A DNA stretch of 42,668 nt from Porphyromonas uenonis 60-3 (GTDB lineage: Bacteria > Bacteroidota > Bacteroidia > Bacteroidales > Porphyromonadaceae), in the NCBI RefSeq assembly GCF_000174775.1, contig NZ_ACLR01000232.1, positions 1 to 42,668 on the forward strand, given 5' to 3'. A program made the translations under genes and the position numbers. The notes below the pieces were generated by a model. It was not told where the DNA came from and ran no database searches. It saw only the letters and a program-made list of their open reading frames with translations. Of this stretch, positions 8,697 to 17,255 are shown piece by piece (position 1 is the first letter of the stretch; each line of letters begins with the position of its first letter).

Positions 8697-10973
8697 CTAG
8701 ACGAAGCAGGAGTTCGAGTCTAGCGATGCCATCGCAGTGATATTGACGATGTCCTTCACATCTGCATCGTGATCGGCGAAGTAGATCGGCTTAGCCAGTC
8801 CGATCTGAATAGGACCGATCACATCCTCCGCTATGTCTAGGTGCTTGAGGAGCTGGTAGCACGCATTCGCAGCTGAGAGACGGGGGAAGATGAGCACATT
8901 GGCGGGCTCTCCCTTGATACGATTGTTGGGAAACTCCTCATCGCGTCGCTGATAGTTAAGCGCCGTCTGTAGTTGCATCTCACCGTCCACCACGATGTGC
9001 GGATGCTCTCTGTGCAGTATCTCGACCGCCTTACGAGCCTCCACGGAGGACTCGGCATCGGTGCTACCAAAATCTGAGAAGCTAACCATCGCAATGACGG
9101 GTTTGATGCCAAAGCAGCGCACCTTTTCGGCAGCCAGCAGCGCAATGTCTACCAGCGTCTCAGCCTTGAGGTTTTGATTGATCAGCGTATCAGCCAGGAA
9201 GAGGGGACCACTCTTCATCATCACAAGGTGCATCGTGGCAAAGTGCTGATGCCCGGGTGCTATACCGACCGTATCGCGGGCCACATTGGAGAGGTAGGCA
9301 TAGTTTGAGTAAATACCTGTGATCAAGCTATCGGCATCACCGCACTGGACCATCATCATACCGAAGTAATTCGGGCCAAACATCTTGTCCTTAGCTTCGC
9401 TCAGGACACCACCCTTGCGCCAGTTTTGCTCTGTGTAGCGCTGGGCATACTCCTCGCGCTTAGCCTTCCACTGCTCGTCATGCTGATTGATCACCTCAAT
9501 AGTAGAGAGGTCTATGTCATGCTCCTTGGCAATCTGCTTGATCACCTCTGGGTCTCCTAGCACGATAGGATGGGCAATCCCTAGATGAGACACCTCTGCA
9601 GCAGCACGCAGTACGAGAGGATTCTCGCCTGCAGCGTAGACCATACGCTTCGGAGACATCTGTGCCGCCTCGTGGATACGGCGTAGCAAGTGACTCATAC
9701 CTCCCGTACGCATGATGAGCGACTGCTCGTAAGCCTCCCAGTCGGTAATCTCACGGCGCGCTACTCCGGTGCGAATTGCGGCTTGAGCCACAGCCATCGA
9801 GACCCTCGTGATAAGGCGTGGATCTACAGGCTTGGGGATAAAGTAGTCGGGACCGAAGTGGAGTGGCATATGCCCATAGGCGCTAGAGACTTCATCGGGG
9901 ACGGGCTCCTGCGCTAGACCAGCGATAGCCATCGTAGCGGCCATCTTCATCTCCTCATTGATTGCCGTGGCACGCACATCGAGCGCTCCTCGGAATATAT
10001 AGGGGAAGCCTATCACATTATTGATCTGATTGGGATAGTCCGACCGTCCCGTAGCCATGAGCACATCTGGGCGAGCCGCTTTTGCATCCTCATACTTGAT
10101 CTCAGGCTCTGGATTGGCAAGAGCGAAGACGATTGGATTCGGAGCCATCTTTTGCACCATCTCAGGAGTCAGCACGCCAGGCTGTGAGAGTCCGAGGAAA
10201 AGGTCAGCCCCCTGGATCGCATCGGCCAGCGTATAGATGCCCTCACGACTGGTCGCAAAGAAGGCTTTGCGCTCATCTAGATTGGGGCGATCGGTGCGAA
10301 TGACCCCTTTGGAGTCAATCATCACAATGTTCTCCCGCCTAGCTCCCAGAGCGATGTAGAGCTTGGTACAGGACTGCGCCGATGCGCCAGCACCACTGAC
10401 TACAATCTGTACCTTCTCGATCTTTTTGCCCGCTATCTTGAGGGCATTGAGCATACCCGCTGCGGAGATGATGGCAGTACCGTGCTGGTCGTCGTGCATG
10501 ACGGGTATGTCAAGCGTAGCCTTCAGCTCTTCCTCAATCTCAAAGCACTCGGGCGCCTTGATGTCCTCGAGGTTAATACCGCCGAAGGTGGGTGCCAAAG
10601 AGCGTACGATCTCGACAAACTTCTTGGGGTCCTTCTCGTCGACCTCTAGGTCAAAGACGTCAATGCCCGCATAAATCTTGAAGAGGAGCCCCTTGCCCTC
10701 CATGACGGGCTTGCCCGCCATAGCACCGATATTGCCCAAACCTAGGACAGCGGTACCGTTGGAGATGACCGCAACGAGATTGCCCTTGGCCGTGTAGTCG
10801 TAGGCGAGCTCAGGATCGGTCTCTATATCCTTGCAGGGCACCGCCACGCCAGGGCTGTAGGCGAGCGTCAGATCCTGCTGTGTATTGTGCGACTTAGTGG
10901 GTCGCACCTCTATCTTACCAGGCTGAGGGAGCGCATGATAGGCTCTCGCAGCCGCTTCTAGTTTTTTGTCCAT
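8697..10973 (-). CDS. maeB: NADP-dependent malic enzyme with phosphotransacetylase-like domain
   Basis: A 758-residue MaeB-type enzyme: oxidative decarboxylation of malate to pyruvate in the cytoplasm, yielding NADPH. Residues 1-about 420 are the malic-enzyme part, with Tyr39 in [14 protein letters not shown], the [13 protein letters not shown] lysine region, the divalent-metal acidic region near [12 protein letters not shown], and the nucleotide-binding [12 protein letters not shown]. Residues about 430-758 resemble phosphate acetyl/butyryltransferase ([15 protein letters not shown] at its start), a regulatory domain in bifunctional bacterial malic enzymes. The domain order and length match the usual 750-residue form. 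No defect is visible. It is transcribed alone on the minus strand, opposite to the neighbouring genes. Confidence 0.95.
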   Translation of the reverse strand: MDKKLEAAARAYHALPQPGKIEVRPTKSHNTQQDLTLAYSPGVAVPCKDIETDPELAYDYTAKGNLVAVISNGTAVLGLGNIGAMAGKPVMEGKGLLFKIYAGIDVFDLEVDEKDPKKFVEIVRSLAPTFGGINLEDIKAPECFEIEEELKATLDIPVMHDDQHGTAIISAAGMLNALKIAGKKIEKVQIVVSGAGASAQSCTKLYIALGARRENIVMIDSKGVIRTDRPNLDERKAFFATSREGIYTLADAIQGADLFLGLSQPGVLTPEMVQKMAPNPIVFALANPEPEIKYEDAKAARPDVLMATGRSDYPNQINNVIGFPYIFRGALDVRATAINEEMKMAATMAIAGLAQEPVPDEVSSAYGHMPLHFGPDYFIPKPVDPRLITRVSMAVAQAAIRTGVARREITDWEAYEQSLIMRTGGMSHLLRRIHEAAQMSPKRMVYAAGENPLVLRAAAEVSHLGIAHPIVLGDPEVIKQIAKEHDIDLSTIEVINQHDEQWKAKREEYAQRYTEQNWRKGGVLSEAKDKMFGPNYFGMMMVQCGDADSLITGIYSNYAYLSNVARDTVGIAPGHQHFATMHLVMMKSGPLFLADTLINQNLKAETLVDIALLAAEKVRCFGIKPVIAMVSFSDFGSTDAESSVEARKAVEILHREHPHIVVDGEMQLQTALNYQRRDEEFPNNRIKGEPANVLIFPRLSAANACYQLLKHLDIAEDVIGPIQIGLAKPIYFADHDADVKDIVNITAMASLDSNSCFV

Positions 10974-11043
10974 TATGCTATCTTATATCGTGATACATAG
11001 TTCCTCGTGGCAAGGAGCGTCCTCACCTACCGAAGTGCATGTG

Positions 11044-11051
11044 CAAAGCTA
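11044..11051 (-). promoter_or_regulatory. Candidate -7 element for maeB
   Basis: On the minus strand this reads TAGCTTTG, a match to TAnnTTTG, about 70 bases upstream of the maeB start codon. No clear TTTG -33 element is found at the expected distance. Confidence 0.5.
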
Positions 11052-11130
11052 CGACTTTTGCGCCACTTCGTGACGCATCGAGTGCGATGCGGGAAAAAGA
11101 GATTCAGCGTTTTGACATACACATACAAGC

Positions 11131-11166
11131 AAAAAAGTGTCGCAACCCGTATGGGTCACGACACTT
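11131..11166 (-). terminator. Strong hairpin with T-run on minus strand
   Basis: AAGTGTCGCAACCC at 11135-11148 pairs with GGGTCACGACACTT at 11153-11166 and is flanked by an A-run at 11131-11136, giving a T-run on the minus strand. It is a textbook terminator for leftward transcription, yet no leftward gene is recognisable immediately to its right. It may end a deleted gene's transcript or insulate the element edge. Confidence 0.65.
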
Positions 11167-11660
11167 ACTTGATTCTGCTCCGTTGCTCTAGTCTTACGCC
11201 CAGAATAATCTGTAGCTCCTCTATGCAACAACTAGTTGCGGAAGCGGGGGAAAATGAACTTACGCCCATAACTTCCTATGTCTCACTCTCTTTATATACT
11301 CTCTAAAATTCCTGTAGCCAAATTGTAGCCAAGACGGATATTTTTGAGAGTCCGTACAGAGTACACTTATACTTTGTGTTATCCGAGTTCAAAAGTACCA
11401 TTTTTCTGAACAATCACCAAATTCTTGGTTTCATCACCCTTCGGAGAGTAGTATGGCTACACTGCAAGTGCACGGTGCAAGTCCCCTATATATAGAGGGA
11501 TCTTGCACCGTGCACTTGCAGTACCTTACCTCCTCCCACGAACAGATGCCTATAATGGTAATACTTTACCCAACAATAGTAATATGATATTCGTCTAAAC
11601 GTCTAAACATTGGGAACTTTGCAGCGCAGCAAGTTGCTGTGGTAAACCATAAAAAGTAGC
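11167..11660. other. Gene-free repeat-rich junction, possible mobile-element end
   Basis: No convincing gene lies between maeB and 11664. The stretch holds the direct repeat CTTACGCCCA (11193-11202, 11259-11268), a close pair TGTAGCCAA (11313-11321, 11324-11332), the large inverted repeat at 11461-11522, and a tandem GTCTAAAC pair at 11593-11608. Base composition becomes more AT-rich to the right. Such clustered short repeats resemble recombinase arm sites or an att region, but no integrase or tRNA target is visible here. Confidence 0.4.
11461..11522. repeat. Perfect 21-bp inverted repeat
   Basis: The arm at 11461-11481 (ACTGCAAGTGCACGG...) is the exact reverse complement of 11502-11522. The 20-base centre (CTATATATAG core with CCC/GGG edges) extends the pairing. 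It would form an exceptionally stable hairpin in either strand. It lies about 140 bases before the first mobile-element gene. Confidence 0.9.
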
Positions 11661-11663
11661 CTA

Positions 11664-12173
11664 ATGAAAGAAACAGCTAAGCTATACATAGTCAATCCGT
11701 CTCTTGAGGATATCATTCGCAGTTCGAATAACCTCAAGTCTCAAGCTTTCATAGCTGAGATGGATGTCTCCAACTTTAGAAAATCAATGACTCTTAGTAG
11801 CGGTCAGCAATTAAGAACCTTCCTCAAAATCGCTCAAGCAGCTAAGAAAGATGTCATTTTTCTGATGATTGATGCAGATGTTGTAGAGCCCATAACGGGA
11901 CCTTTGAGCCTGCAAAACGATGTACACTATACACTGACTCAAGAACAGTTCTTCAAAGTGTTGGGCAGCATCTATGGAAGCGAAAGACAATCCATTCTTA
12001 ATGCTCTAGTGAGAGAAGTAGTGAACTACATGATGGGGTCCAACCTTGATCTCTCCAAGTTTATCTCTCAAGCTGAAGACTACCTTAAGTGTCTTAAAGC
12101 AGGATTACAAGACGAATCATATGGATTACAATCAGACGCAATTGGAAATACTTCAAGAGATTCAGTCTCTTAG
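11664..12173 (+). CDS. Hypothetical protein, first gene of replication module
   Basis: A 169-residue soluble protein that I do not recognise. It has no signal peptide, membrane segment or known motif; the middle contains a hydrophobic strand (KKDVIFLMIDADVVEP) and the C-terminal half looks helical. It overlaps the start of the next gene by 53 bases, which suggests one transcript with the HTH and TOPRIM/AAA+ genes. The arrangement (small unknown, HTH protein, primase-helicase-like protein, HTH/excisionase protein) resembles replication or excision modules of Bacteroidetes mobilizable elements. Confidence 0.6.
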   Translation: MKETAKLYIVNPSLEDIIRSSNNLKSQAFIAEMDVSNFRKSMTLSSGQQLRTFLKIAQAAKKDVIFLMIDADVVEPITGPLSLQNDVHYTLTQEQFFKVLGSIYGSERQSILNALVREVVNYMMGSNLDLSKFISQAEDYLKCLKAGLQDESYGLQSDAIGNTSRDSVS

Positions 12174-12522
12174 ATCTGCAATAGATAAGGTATCGGGCTT
12201 TATTGCGGAACTCAAAAGTGACTATGAAGTCCTTGAAGAGAAAATAGAGCTTAACTCTTCTGATGTAATGAGAATCCTTGGTGTTTCAAGAGCTTCATTA
12301 GCTCGCTGGCGAGAGGCGAATGCAGTTCCTTTTCGTTACGTATCAGCTAATCATGTGGTCTATCCTTTCAAAGGCCTTTACATCGCAGTGAAGACTGGTC
12401 GAGCAACATTCAAAGGCTTCAGAAGGATTGAGGCAATACAAAGACTAAATGCGTACAAAGATGGCATCATCAAGGGGTATCTAGGTGAAAATAAGCCTGA
12501 AATGTTGTTTGAGGAGCTATGA
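12121..12522 (+). CDS. Helix-turn-helix DNA-binding protein
   Basis: A 133-residue protein. Residues 1-45 form a likely coiled coil (EILQEIQSLRSAIDKVSGF...). Residues 48-80 form an HTH of the excisionase/MerR-like kind (SSDVMRILGVSRASLARWRE). The C-terminal part resembles no named domain. The ATG at 12121 was chosen because the coiled coil and HTH begin there; the gene overlaps the preceding gene by 53 bases and the following one by 4 (ATGA type). It likely regulates or recruits the replication protein encoded next. Confidence 0.7.
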   Translation: MDYNQTQLEILQEIQSLRSAIDKVSGFIAELKSDYEVLEEKIELNSSDVMRILGVSRASLARWREANAVPFRYVSANHVVYPFKGLYIAVKTGRATFKGFRRIEAIQRLNAYKDGIIKGYLGENKPEMLFEEL

Positions 12523-14564
12523 ATATCAAAGAAGAAATACTTGGTCGCACGAATAGAGGCTTGGATGTATTCACCTACTATATGCCTATGGACTTTGTGC
12601 CTAAGCGGAATTTTCGCAATCCTTTTTATGAGGATAAAAGAGCTTCGTGTAACATTTACTTCGATAGCAAGAATGACTGTTACCGTATGAAGGACTTTGG
12701 GAACGAGCTTTATTCTGGAGACTGCTTTTGGTTTGTAGCAATGGTTGCTGGGCTTGATGCCAAGCGAGATTTTCGCAATATCCTACAGATGATAAATAGA
12801 GACTTGGGGCTAAACCTTAGAGTTGGTCAAGATTCTTCGATATCAAAGATGCCCTCCAAAAGCTACAACGACAAAACGATGTCTAAAGCCACGGTTGCAC
12901 CTCCTAAACGATATGAGTTCACACCAAAGAGTTTTGGACAAAGAGAACTCCTATTTTGGTTCCGTTATGGGATTACAGAAGAGGTGCTTCATCGTTTTCA
13001 TGTGAAAGCATTGACTTGCTTTAAGTCAATCAATCGGGAGGGGAAACCCTACTCAATATATTCTAATGATGAGGAACCAATGTTTGGCTATGTAATGCAA
13101 GGCTTCATCAAGGTTTATCGGCCTCACAGTAGTATCCGCTTTCTCTATGGTGGGGAGAAAGTCGAAGATTACGTTTTTGGATTGGAACAACTATCTAGTA
13201 AAGGTGATGTAGTCTATATAACAGGTGGAGAAAAGGATGTGATGAGTCTTTCTGCTCATGGCTTCAATGCTATTTGCTTGAATAGTGAAACAGCCGATAT
13301 ACCAAAGTCTCTGATGGAACTCTTGAGTCGACGATTTAGGCATATCGTCATCCTTTATGATGTAGATGAAACGGGTATTCGGGCTTCATTTAAGGTGTTA
13401 CAAACCTTTTCAGAACTGTCTATCCTTAGGCTAGAACTTCCACTAGACGGAGGAAAAGCGCAGAAAGATATATCAGACTTTTTCTCAATGGGACGAGTAG
13501 CAAAAGATCTCAAGGAGCTATTAGCCAAGGAATTGAACAAACTATATGCAAACACGCTAATGATGATGAAATCCTGTGAGATTGACTATGATAACCCACC
13601 TGAAGCTTCCCATCCCATTGTGTCCGTTAACGGTGTTCCATTAGGAACTCAAGATAACCTTTTCTGTATTACTGGCGGTGAAGGCACAGGAAAGAGCAAT
13701 TACATCTCTGCTATTCTTTCAGGAGTTATAAACGAAGAAGCATTAGACCCAGAGACAACCTTAGGGCTACGGATTGCAGCCAATCCTAGGCAGTTAGCTG
13801 TTCTACACTATGACACGGAGCAATCTGAGGCTCAATTGCATAAGAATCTAGGTAGGACGCTCAAACGTGCAGGGTTAAATCGAGTCCCTCTATTCTTTCA
13901 CTCATTTTACTTGGCTTCTCTTTCTCGCCAAGAACGCCTAAAGCTTATTCGGGATAGTATGGATATGCTTTATCACAAATACGGAGGTATTCAACTTGTA
14001 GTTATAGATGGGATTGCAGATTTAATCCGCTCTGCCAATGATGAGAGTGAGAGTATAGCTGTAGTAGACGAATTGTATCGTCTTGCGGGTATTTATAATA
14101 CTTGTATCATCTGCGTGCTTCACTTCGTGCCAAGCGGAGTGAAGCTACGTGGACACATTGGCTCTGAACTTCAACGAAAAGCAGCTGGTATCCTTTCGAT
14201 TGAGACTGATGATAATCCTGAGCTTTCTGTGGTTAAAGCACTCAAGGTGAGAGACGGAAGTCCTCTAGATGTGCCAATGATGCTCTTTGGGTGGGATAAA
14301 GAGCTTGACATGTTTACTTATAGAGGTGAAAAGTCCAAAGCAGAAAAAGAAAAGCGAAAGACAGTGGACTTGATTTCAGTGGCTAAAGAAATCTTGAAAG
14401 AGCAAAAATCGATAGCTTATAGTGACTTGGTGGTCTCAGTAATGGAGGAGATGGATGTCAAGGATAGGACGGCAAAAAAATATATTGCCTATATGAGAGA
14501 ACAAAATATCTTATCTCAAGATAGTATGGGTAACTATATAAAAGGCAAACTATGTCATACTTAG
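12519..14564 (+). CDS. TOPRIM and P-loop ATPase replication protein (primase-helicase-like)
   Basis: A 681-residue mobile-element replication protein. Residues about 25-75 resemble a degenerate DnaG-type zinc-binding region ([28 protein letters not shown]) in which most Cys/His ligands are missing. A TOPRIM domain lies at about 225-320 ([14 protein letters not shown], then [15 protein letters not shown]). A RepA/DnaB-type AAA ATPase follows, with Walker A GGEGTGKS (Lys392) and Walker [13 protein letters not shown]. The C-terminal 70 residues look like a winged helix. This layout is known in Bacteroidetes mobilizable and conjugative elements and in phages. It shares a 4-base overlap with the upstream HTH gene and a 13-base overlap with the downstream one. 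Confidence 0.8.
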   Translation: MNIKEEILGRTNRGLDVFTYYMPMDFVPKRNFRNPFYEDKRASCNIYFDSKNDCYRMKDFGNELYSGDCFWFVAMVAGLDAKRDFRNILQMINRDLGLNLRVGQDSSISKMPSKSYNDKTMSKATVAPPKRYEFTPKSFGQRELLFWFRYGITEEVLHRFHVKALTCFKSINREGKPYSIYSNDEEPMFGYVMQGFIKVYRPHSSIRFLYGGEKVEDYVFGLEQLSSKGDVVYITGGEKDVMSLSAHGFNAICLNSETADIPKSLMELLSRRFRHIVILYDVDETGIRASFKVLQTFSELSILRLELPLDGGKAQKDISDFFSMGRVAKDLKELLAKELNKLYANTLMMMKSCEIDYDNPPEASHPIVSVNGVPLGTQDNLFCITGGEGTGKSNYISAILSGVINEEALDPETTLGLRIAANPRQLAVLHYDTEQSEAQLHKNLGRTLKRAGLNRVPLFFHSFYLASLSRQERLKLIRDSMDMLYHKYGGIQLVVIDGIADLIRSANDESESIAVVDELYRLAGIYNTCIICVLHFVPSGVKLRGHIGSELQRKAAGILSIETDDNPELSVVKALKVRDGSPLDVPMMLFGWDKELDMFTYRGEKSKAEKEKRKTVDLISVAKEILKEQKSIAYSDLVVSVMEEMDVKDRTAKKYIAYMREQNILSQDSMGNYIKGKLCHT

Positions 14565-14860
14565 ACTATCTTACAGAAGACCAGTGGCAAAAACACCTAT
14601 TCGATAAGCTAGCGAGAGTGGAAGAAAAACTAGACCACTTACTGGTATTACGAGAGCAAGCCATAGAAACTGTTGTTAAGCCACCTCTCAAGCCTGAGTA
14701 TCTTGACATCATTGATGTGTCTAGATTGCTAAAGGTTGAGCAAAAGACCATCTACAATTGGGTATGGGCGGGTAAGATCCCCTACCTTAAAGCTAATGGT
14801 CGCCTATTGTTCCTTCGTGAGGAAATCGATGAGATGCTAAAAAGACGAGAGGAGTGGTAA
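14552..14860 (+). CDS. Excisionase-like helix-turn-helix protein
   Basis: A 102-residue protein with an N-terminal helical segment and a MerR/excisionase-type HTH at about 50-95 ([20 protein letters not shown], then [16 protein letters not shown]). This is the classic small DNA-binding protein found beside integrases and replication genes in Bacteroides elements. It overlaps the TOPRIM/ATPase gene by 13 bases, so it is the last gene of this operon. Confidence 0.8.
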   Translation: MSYLDYLTEDQWQKHLFDKLARVEEKLDHLLVLREQAIETVVKPPLKPEYLDIIDVSRLLKVEQKTIYNWVWAGKIPYLKANGRLLFLREEIDEMLKRREEW

Positions 14861-15047
14861 ACCTTAGTTTTACGCATTAACAGAAATCAGGACGAAAAAA
14901 TGAGTCAGTGAATCGTCAAGCTGACTTGAAGGAGGAATTGATAACATAGTTTGACAAGAACAAGAAATACAATGAGGTACACAACATCATTCTTGAGAAA
15001 TTGCATTAGTGGGTGGAATGTACGCAGATTCTCGGATGAGCCATAAG
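14861..15047 (+). pseudogene. Non-coding stretch with possible gene remnant
   Basis: No intact gene. One frame reads NRQADLKEELIT, stop, FDKNKKYNEVHN IILEKLH, stop (about 14909-15009), which looks protein-like and may be the decayed end of a mobile-element gene. The evidence is only the amino-acid texture. Confidence 0.25.
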
Positions 15048-15079
15048 TTTGATCTGCTCAATAATTTGAGCTACCTTTG
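15048..15079 (+). promoter_or_regulatory. Consensus Bacteroidetes promoter
   Basis: TTTG at 15048-15051 and TACCTTTG at 15072-15079 with a 20-base spacer give a near-perfect promoter. It would drive the truncated antitoxin-like frame at 15109. An inverted repeat GGAAAT/ATTTCC-like pair (15083-15106) follows in the leader and could be an operator. Confidence 0.7.
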
Positions 15080-15108
15080 TGGTTGGAAATATTTAAAGAA
15101 TTTCCAAC

Positions 15109-15264
15109 ATGAATATGAATGAAAAGACGCTTAGGCAGCAGATCTTATCTACAGAAGATGACACCATCTTCTTTAGGAGTGACTTTCCACGGTATCACCC
15201 TGAGAGTGTGGGGCGAATATTGTCTGATTTGACTGATAAAGGTGAAAGCATTTGTAGACCGTGA
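15109..15264 (+). pseudogene. Truncated AbiEi-like (DUF6088) antitoxin N-terminus
   Basis: ATG 15109 opens a 51-codon frame: MNMNEKTLRQQILSTEDD, then IFFRSDFPRYHPESVGRILS and DLTDKGESICRP. This resembles the N-terminal winged-helix region of AbiEi/DUF6088-type antitoxins (short helix, IFF..DF, S...R.L..L...G), which normally run to about 200 residues and continue with a basic strand such as RLAKGIY. Here the homology stops after LTDKGE and the frame ends within a few codons. The promoter is intact. No toxin gene (AbiEii type) follows, so this appears to be the stump of a lost toxin-antitoxin pair. Confidence 0.5.
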
Positions 15265-15436
15265 CGTCATCTTTGATTCTGATGGTCAAGGAAGCGATAT
15301 CCAAGACACTAGTATGGGTGCCTGGACTATCATCTTCAACCTCAAGGAGACCCTAGAGGTGAAGTTCACCAAGCAAGACCAATCCGACTTCAACGACTTC
15401 GTCGCTGGGTTAGAAATGGATGATGATAATGTGTGA
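15242..15436 (+). pseudogene. Orphan 3' gene fragment or small ORF
   Basis: A GTG-initiated 64-residue frame (VKAFVDRDVIFDSDGQG... ending AGLEMDDDNV) beginning inside the antitoxin stump. The middle (GAWTIIFNLKETLEVKF) looks like genuine protein. It may be the C-terminal end of a gene joined to the antitoxin stump by a deletion near 15240. No family recognised. Confidence 0.35.
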
Positions 15437-15459
15437 AAATCACCTTATTAGTTACTGAT

Positions 15460-15948
15460 ATGAAAAGAGTCCTATTGCCCATTTTGATGGCGTTACTACT
15501 GACTTCATGTGGCTCTCAAATTGTCTATTCACATAGACCTCTTGCTGCGGAAGGCTGTAGAGTTCGTTATACTGCAATTTACCAAGATAACGCTCCACTG
15601 CTATTTGTGGAAGTCATGTCAGATAGACTAATCTTTACAGGGACACCCACAATCAAACTCAAAACATTTGATGGTGAGATCTTTACTTTGTATGGAGTTT
15701 CACTTGCAACCTCAAGTGAGACCTCAGGTATGGTCATAGGTAGCGTTGTGGTGCCAATTTCTGAGCTACAAGCAAAGGCACAGTTCTCAATAACAGATGA
15801 TCAAATTAAGCTCTTGAACAAGGGAATATCAAAAGTCCGCATCTCTACTGCACCTATTACACATGAACGCACTTTTAGCCAAGATGTAATAGGGAAAAGG
15901 CTCTTCAAACAGTTTGAGTCTGTCAAGAAAAAAACAAACGAATTCTAA
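15460..15948 (+). CDS. Putative lipoprotein
   Basis: A 162-residue protein with a lipoprotein signal peptide: MKRVLLPILMALLLTSCGS, with lipobox Cys17. The mature part is beta-rich (strands such as APLLFVEVMSDRLIF and TIKLKTFDGEIFTLY) and has no motif I recognise. I chose ATG 15460 since the lipoprotein signal starts there; a GTG at 15433 would add nine residues in front. It probably sits at the periplasmic face of the inner or outer membrane. It precedes the SIR2 gene by 63 bases, and whether it belongs to the defence cargo is unclear. Confidence 0.65.
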   Translation: MKRVLLPILMALLLTSCGSQIVYSHRPLAAEGCRVRYTAIYQDNAPLLFVEVMSDRLIFTGTPTIKLKTFDGEIFTLYGVSLATSSETSGMVIGSVVVPISELQAKAQFSITDDQIKLLNKGISKVRISTAPITHERTFSQDVIGKRLFKQFESVKKKTNEF

Positions 15949-16011
15949 TCCCTTAAGATACACTGTATTAGAAACTACAAATGAAAACAATCTAATAACT
16001 AGCAAGTTACT

Positions 16012-17254
16012 ATGCATATCGACAAACTTAAAAACCTAATCCAATCAACACACATAAACTTCTTATTTGGTTCGGGATTATCATGCCCTTACTTAACCAC
16101 CTTGACAAATATAGAGATCTGGTTGACTGAATCTAATAAAATAGCCGACGAGACACTTCGTTATCTTATACAAGACATTCTTTTTATCAAGTATGTAAAA
16201 GATGTAATGAAGCCTTGTTTGCCACAATATCGCACTAACAAAGATAGCTTGACGATAGTAGAGAATGCTTATGAGAATTTCTTAAGCATTTGGAACTATG
16301 TAATGTCTAGACGAAGTAGTAACTTGCTAAATAAACAGGTAAATATCTTCACAACTAACATTGACCCCTTTGTTGAAGAAGCTGCCGAACGATTAAGAAT
16401 TGAATTTAACAATGGCTTCAAGGGATTATTGACTCCAGTACTTCGAGAAGAGTCTTTTAGCACAATAATGGCAAAGGTAAGTCCTCTATATCAGAATCAG
16501 TCTCAAATTCCTGTGTTCAACTACCTCAAAATTCATGGATCTATTAATTGGATGACAACAGAAGACAATGAGATTACTTACGACTCCCAGCTAAACTGCT
16601 TAAACACGATTGTTCAAGCGATAGAGAATTACCCTAAAGACTATCGTTGTGTAGAGCTTGCCGAAGAAGAACTGGAAAAAGAGAATGAAGGCAAGGATGA
16701 AGAATCACAAGAAGCTCTTTCCTTTAAGCTTATTGAAGATAAAGCTAAACAATGTATTGAAAAAGGCAAATTTGAAGTGACTGATAAAATGCAAGCATTT
16801 AGGGAGGTTTATAGTAAACTTGTAATGGTAAATCCAAGAAAAAAACAAGTTTCAAGAAACCGTGTTAGACCTTCACTTTTATGAATTATTGCGCTTGTAT
16901 TCAAATGCTTTAGAAAAAGCATCTACTAGTCTATTTGTGGCTGGTTTTTCTTTTGCAGATGAGCATATTGCACAGATCACAATAAGAGCGGCCGTAGCGA
17001 ATCCAACACTCCAAATTGTAATCTTTGCCTATAGCGAAAACTCAAAAAAGGACATTGCAACAAGTTTAAACAAAGCTGGTTGTACAAACAATAATAATAT
17101 ACTTATTCTTTCTCCAGAAGATTACAAAAAGTCTCAAGACAAGCAATTTATAGAGAGCTTTCAATCTCCTGATGATTTCAACAAGCTGGAGCGTTTTGAT
17201 CTGAAATCAATTAATCAGTATGTATTTGAACCGATCAAAAGAGGGCTCTTCTAA
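16012..17254 (+). CDS. SIR2-like NADase effector of a SIR2-HerA pair, split by frameshift
   Basis: A SIR2-fold protein read in two frames, 16012-16884 and the adjoining frame to 17254. Frame one has the NAD-binding GSGLS motif (Gly20-Ser24), FTTNID (Asn116, Asp118) and KIHGSINW (His175), the residues expected for NAD hydrolysis. Frame two carries the C-terminal LFVAGFSFADEHI motif of the SIR2/STALD fold. The frames join at a run of seven A at 16839-16845; with six A the protein would read VNPRKNKFQETVLDLHFYE and be about 413 residues. In SIR2-HerA systems this protein assembles with the HerA-type ATPase and depletes NAD+ or acts on DNA during phage infection. The HerA gene starts two bases after this stop. 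Whether the gene is broken, slippage-restored or mis-sequenced cannot be told here. Confidence 0.75.
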
Positions 17255-17255
17255 A

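Noticed and set aside
11007-11306. Open frame between maeB and the mobile element
   Set aside because: It runs through the maeB promoter and a terminator hairpin, with no conserved features.
11461-11522. The 21-bp inverted repeat as a CRISPR or simple terminator
   Set aside because: It is a single dyad without spacers or repeats, and it lacks a T-run on either side.
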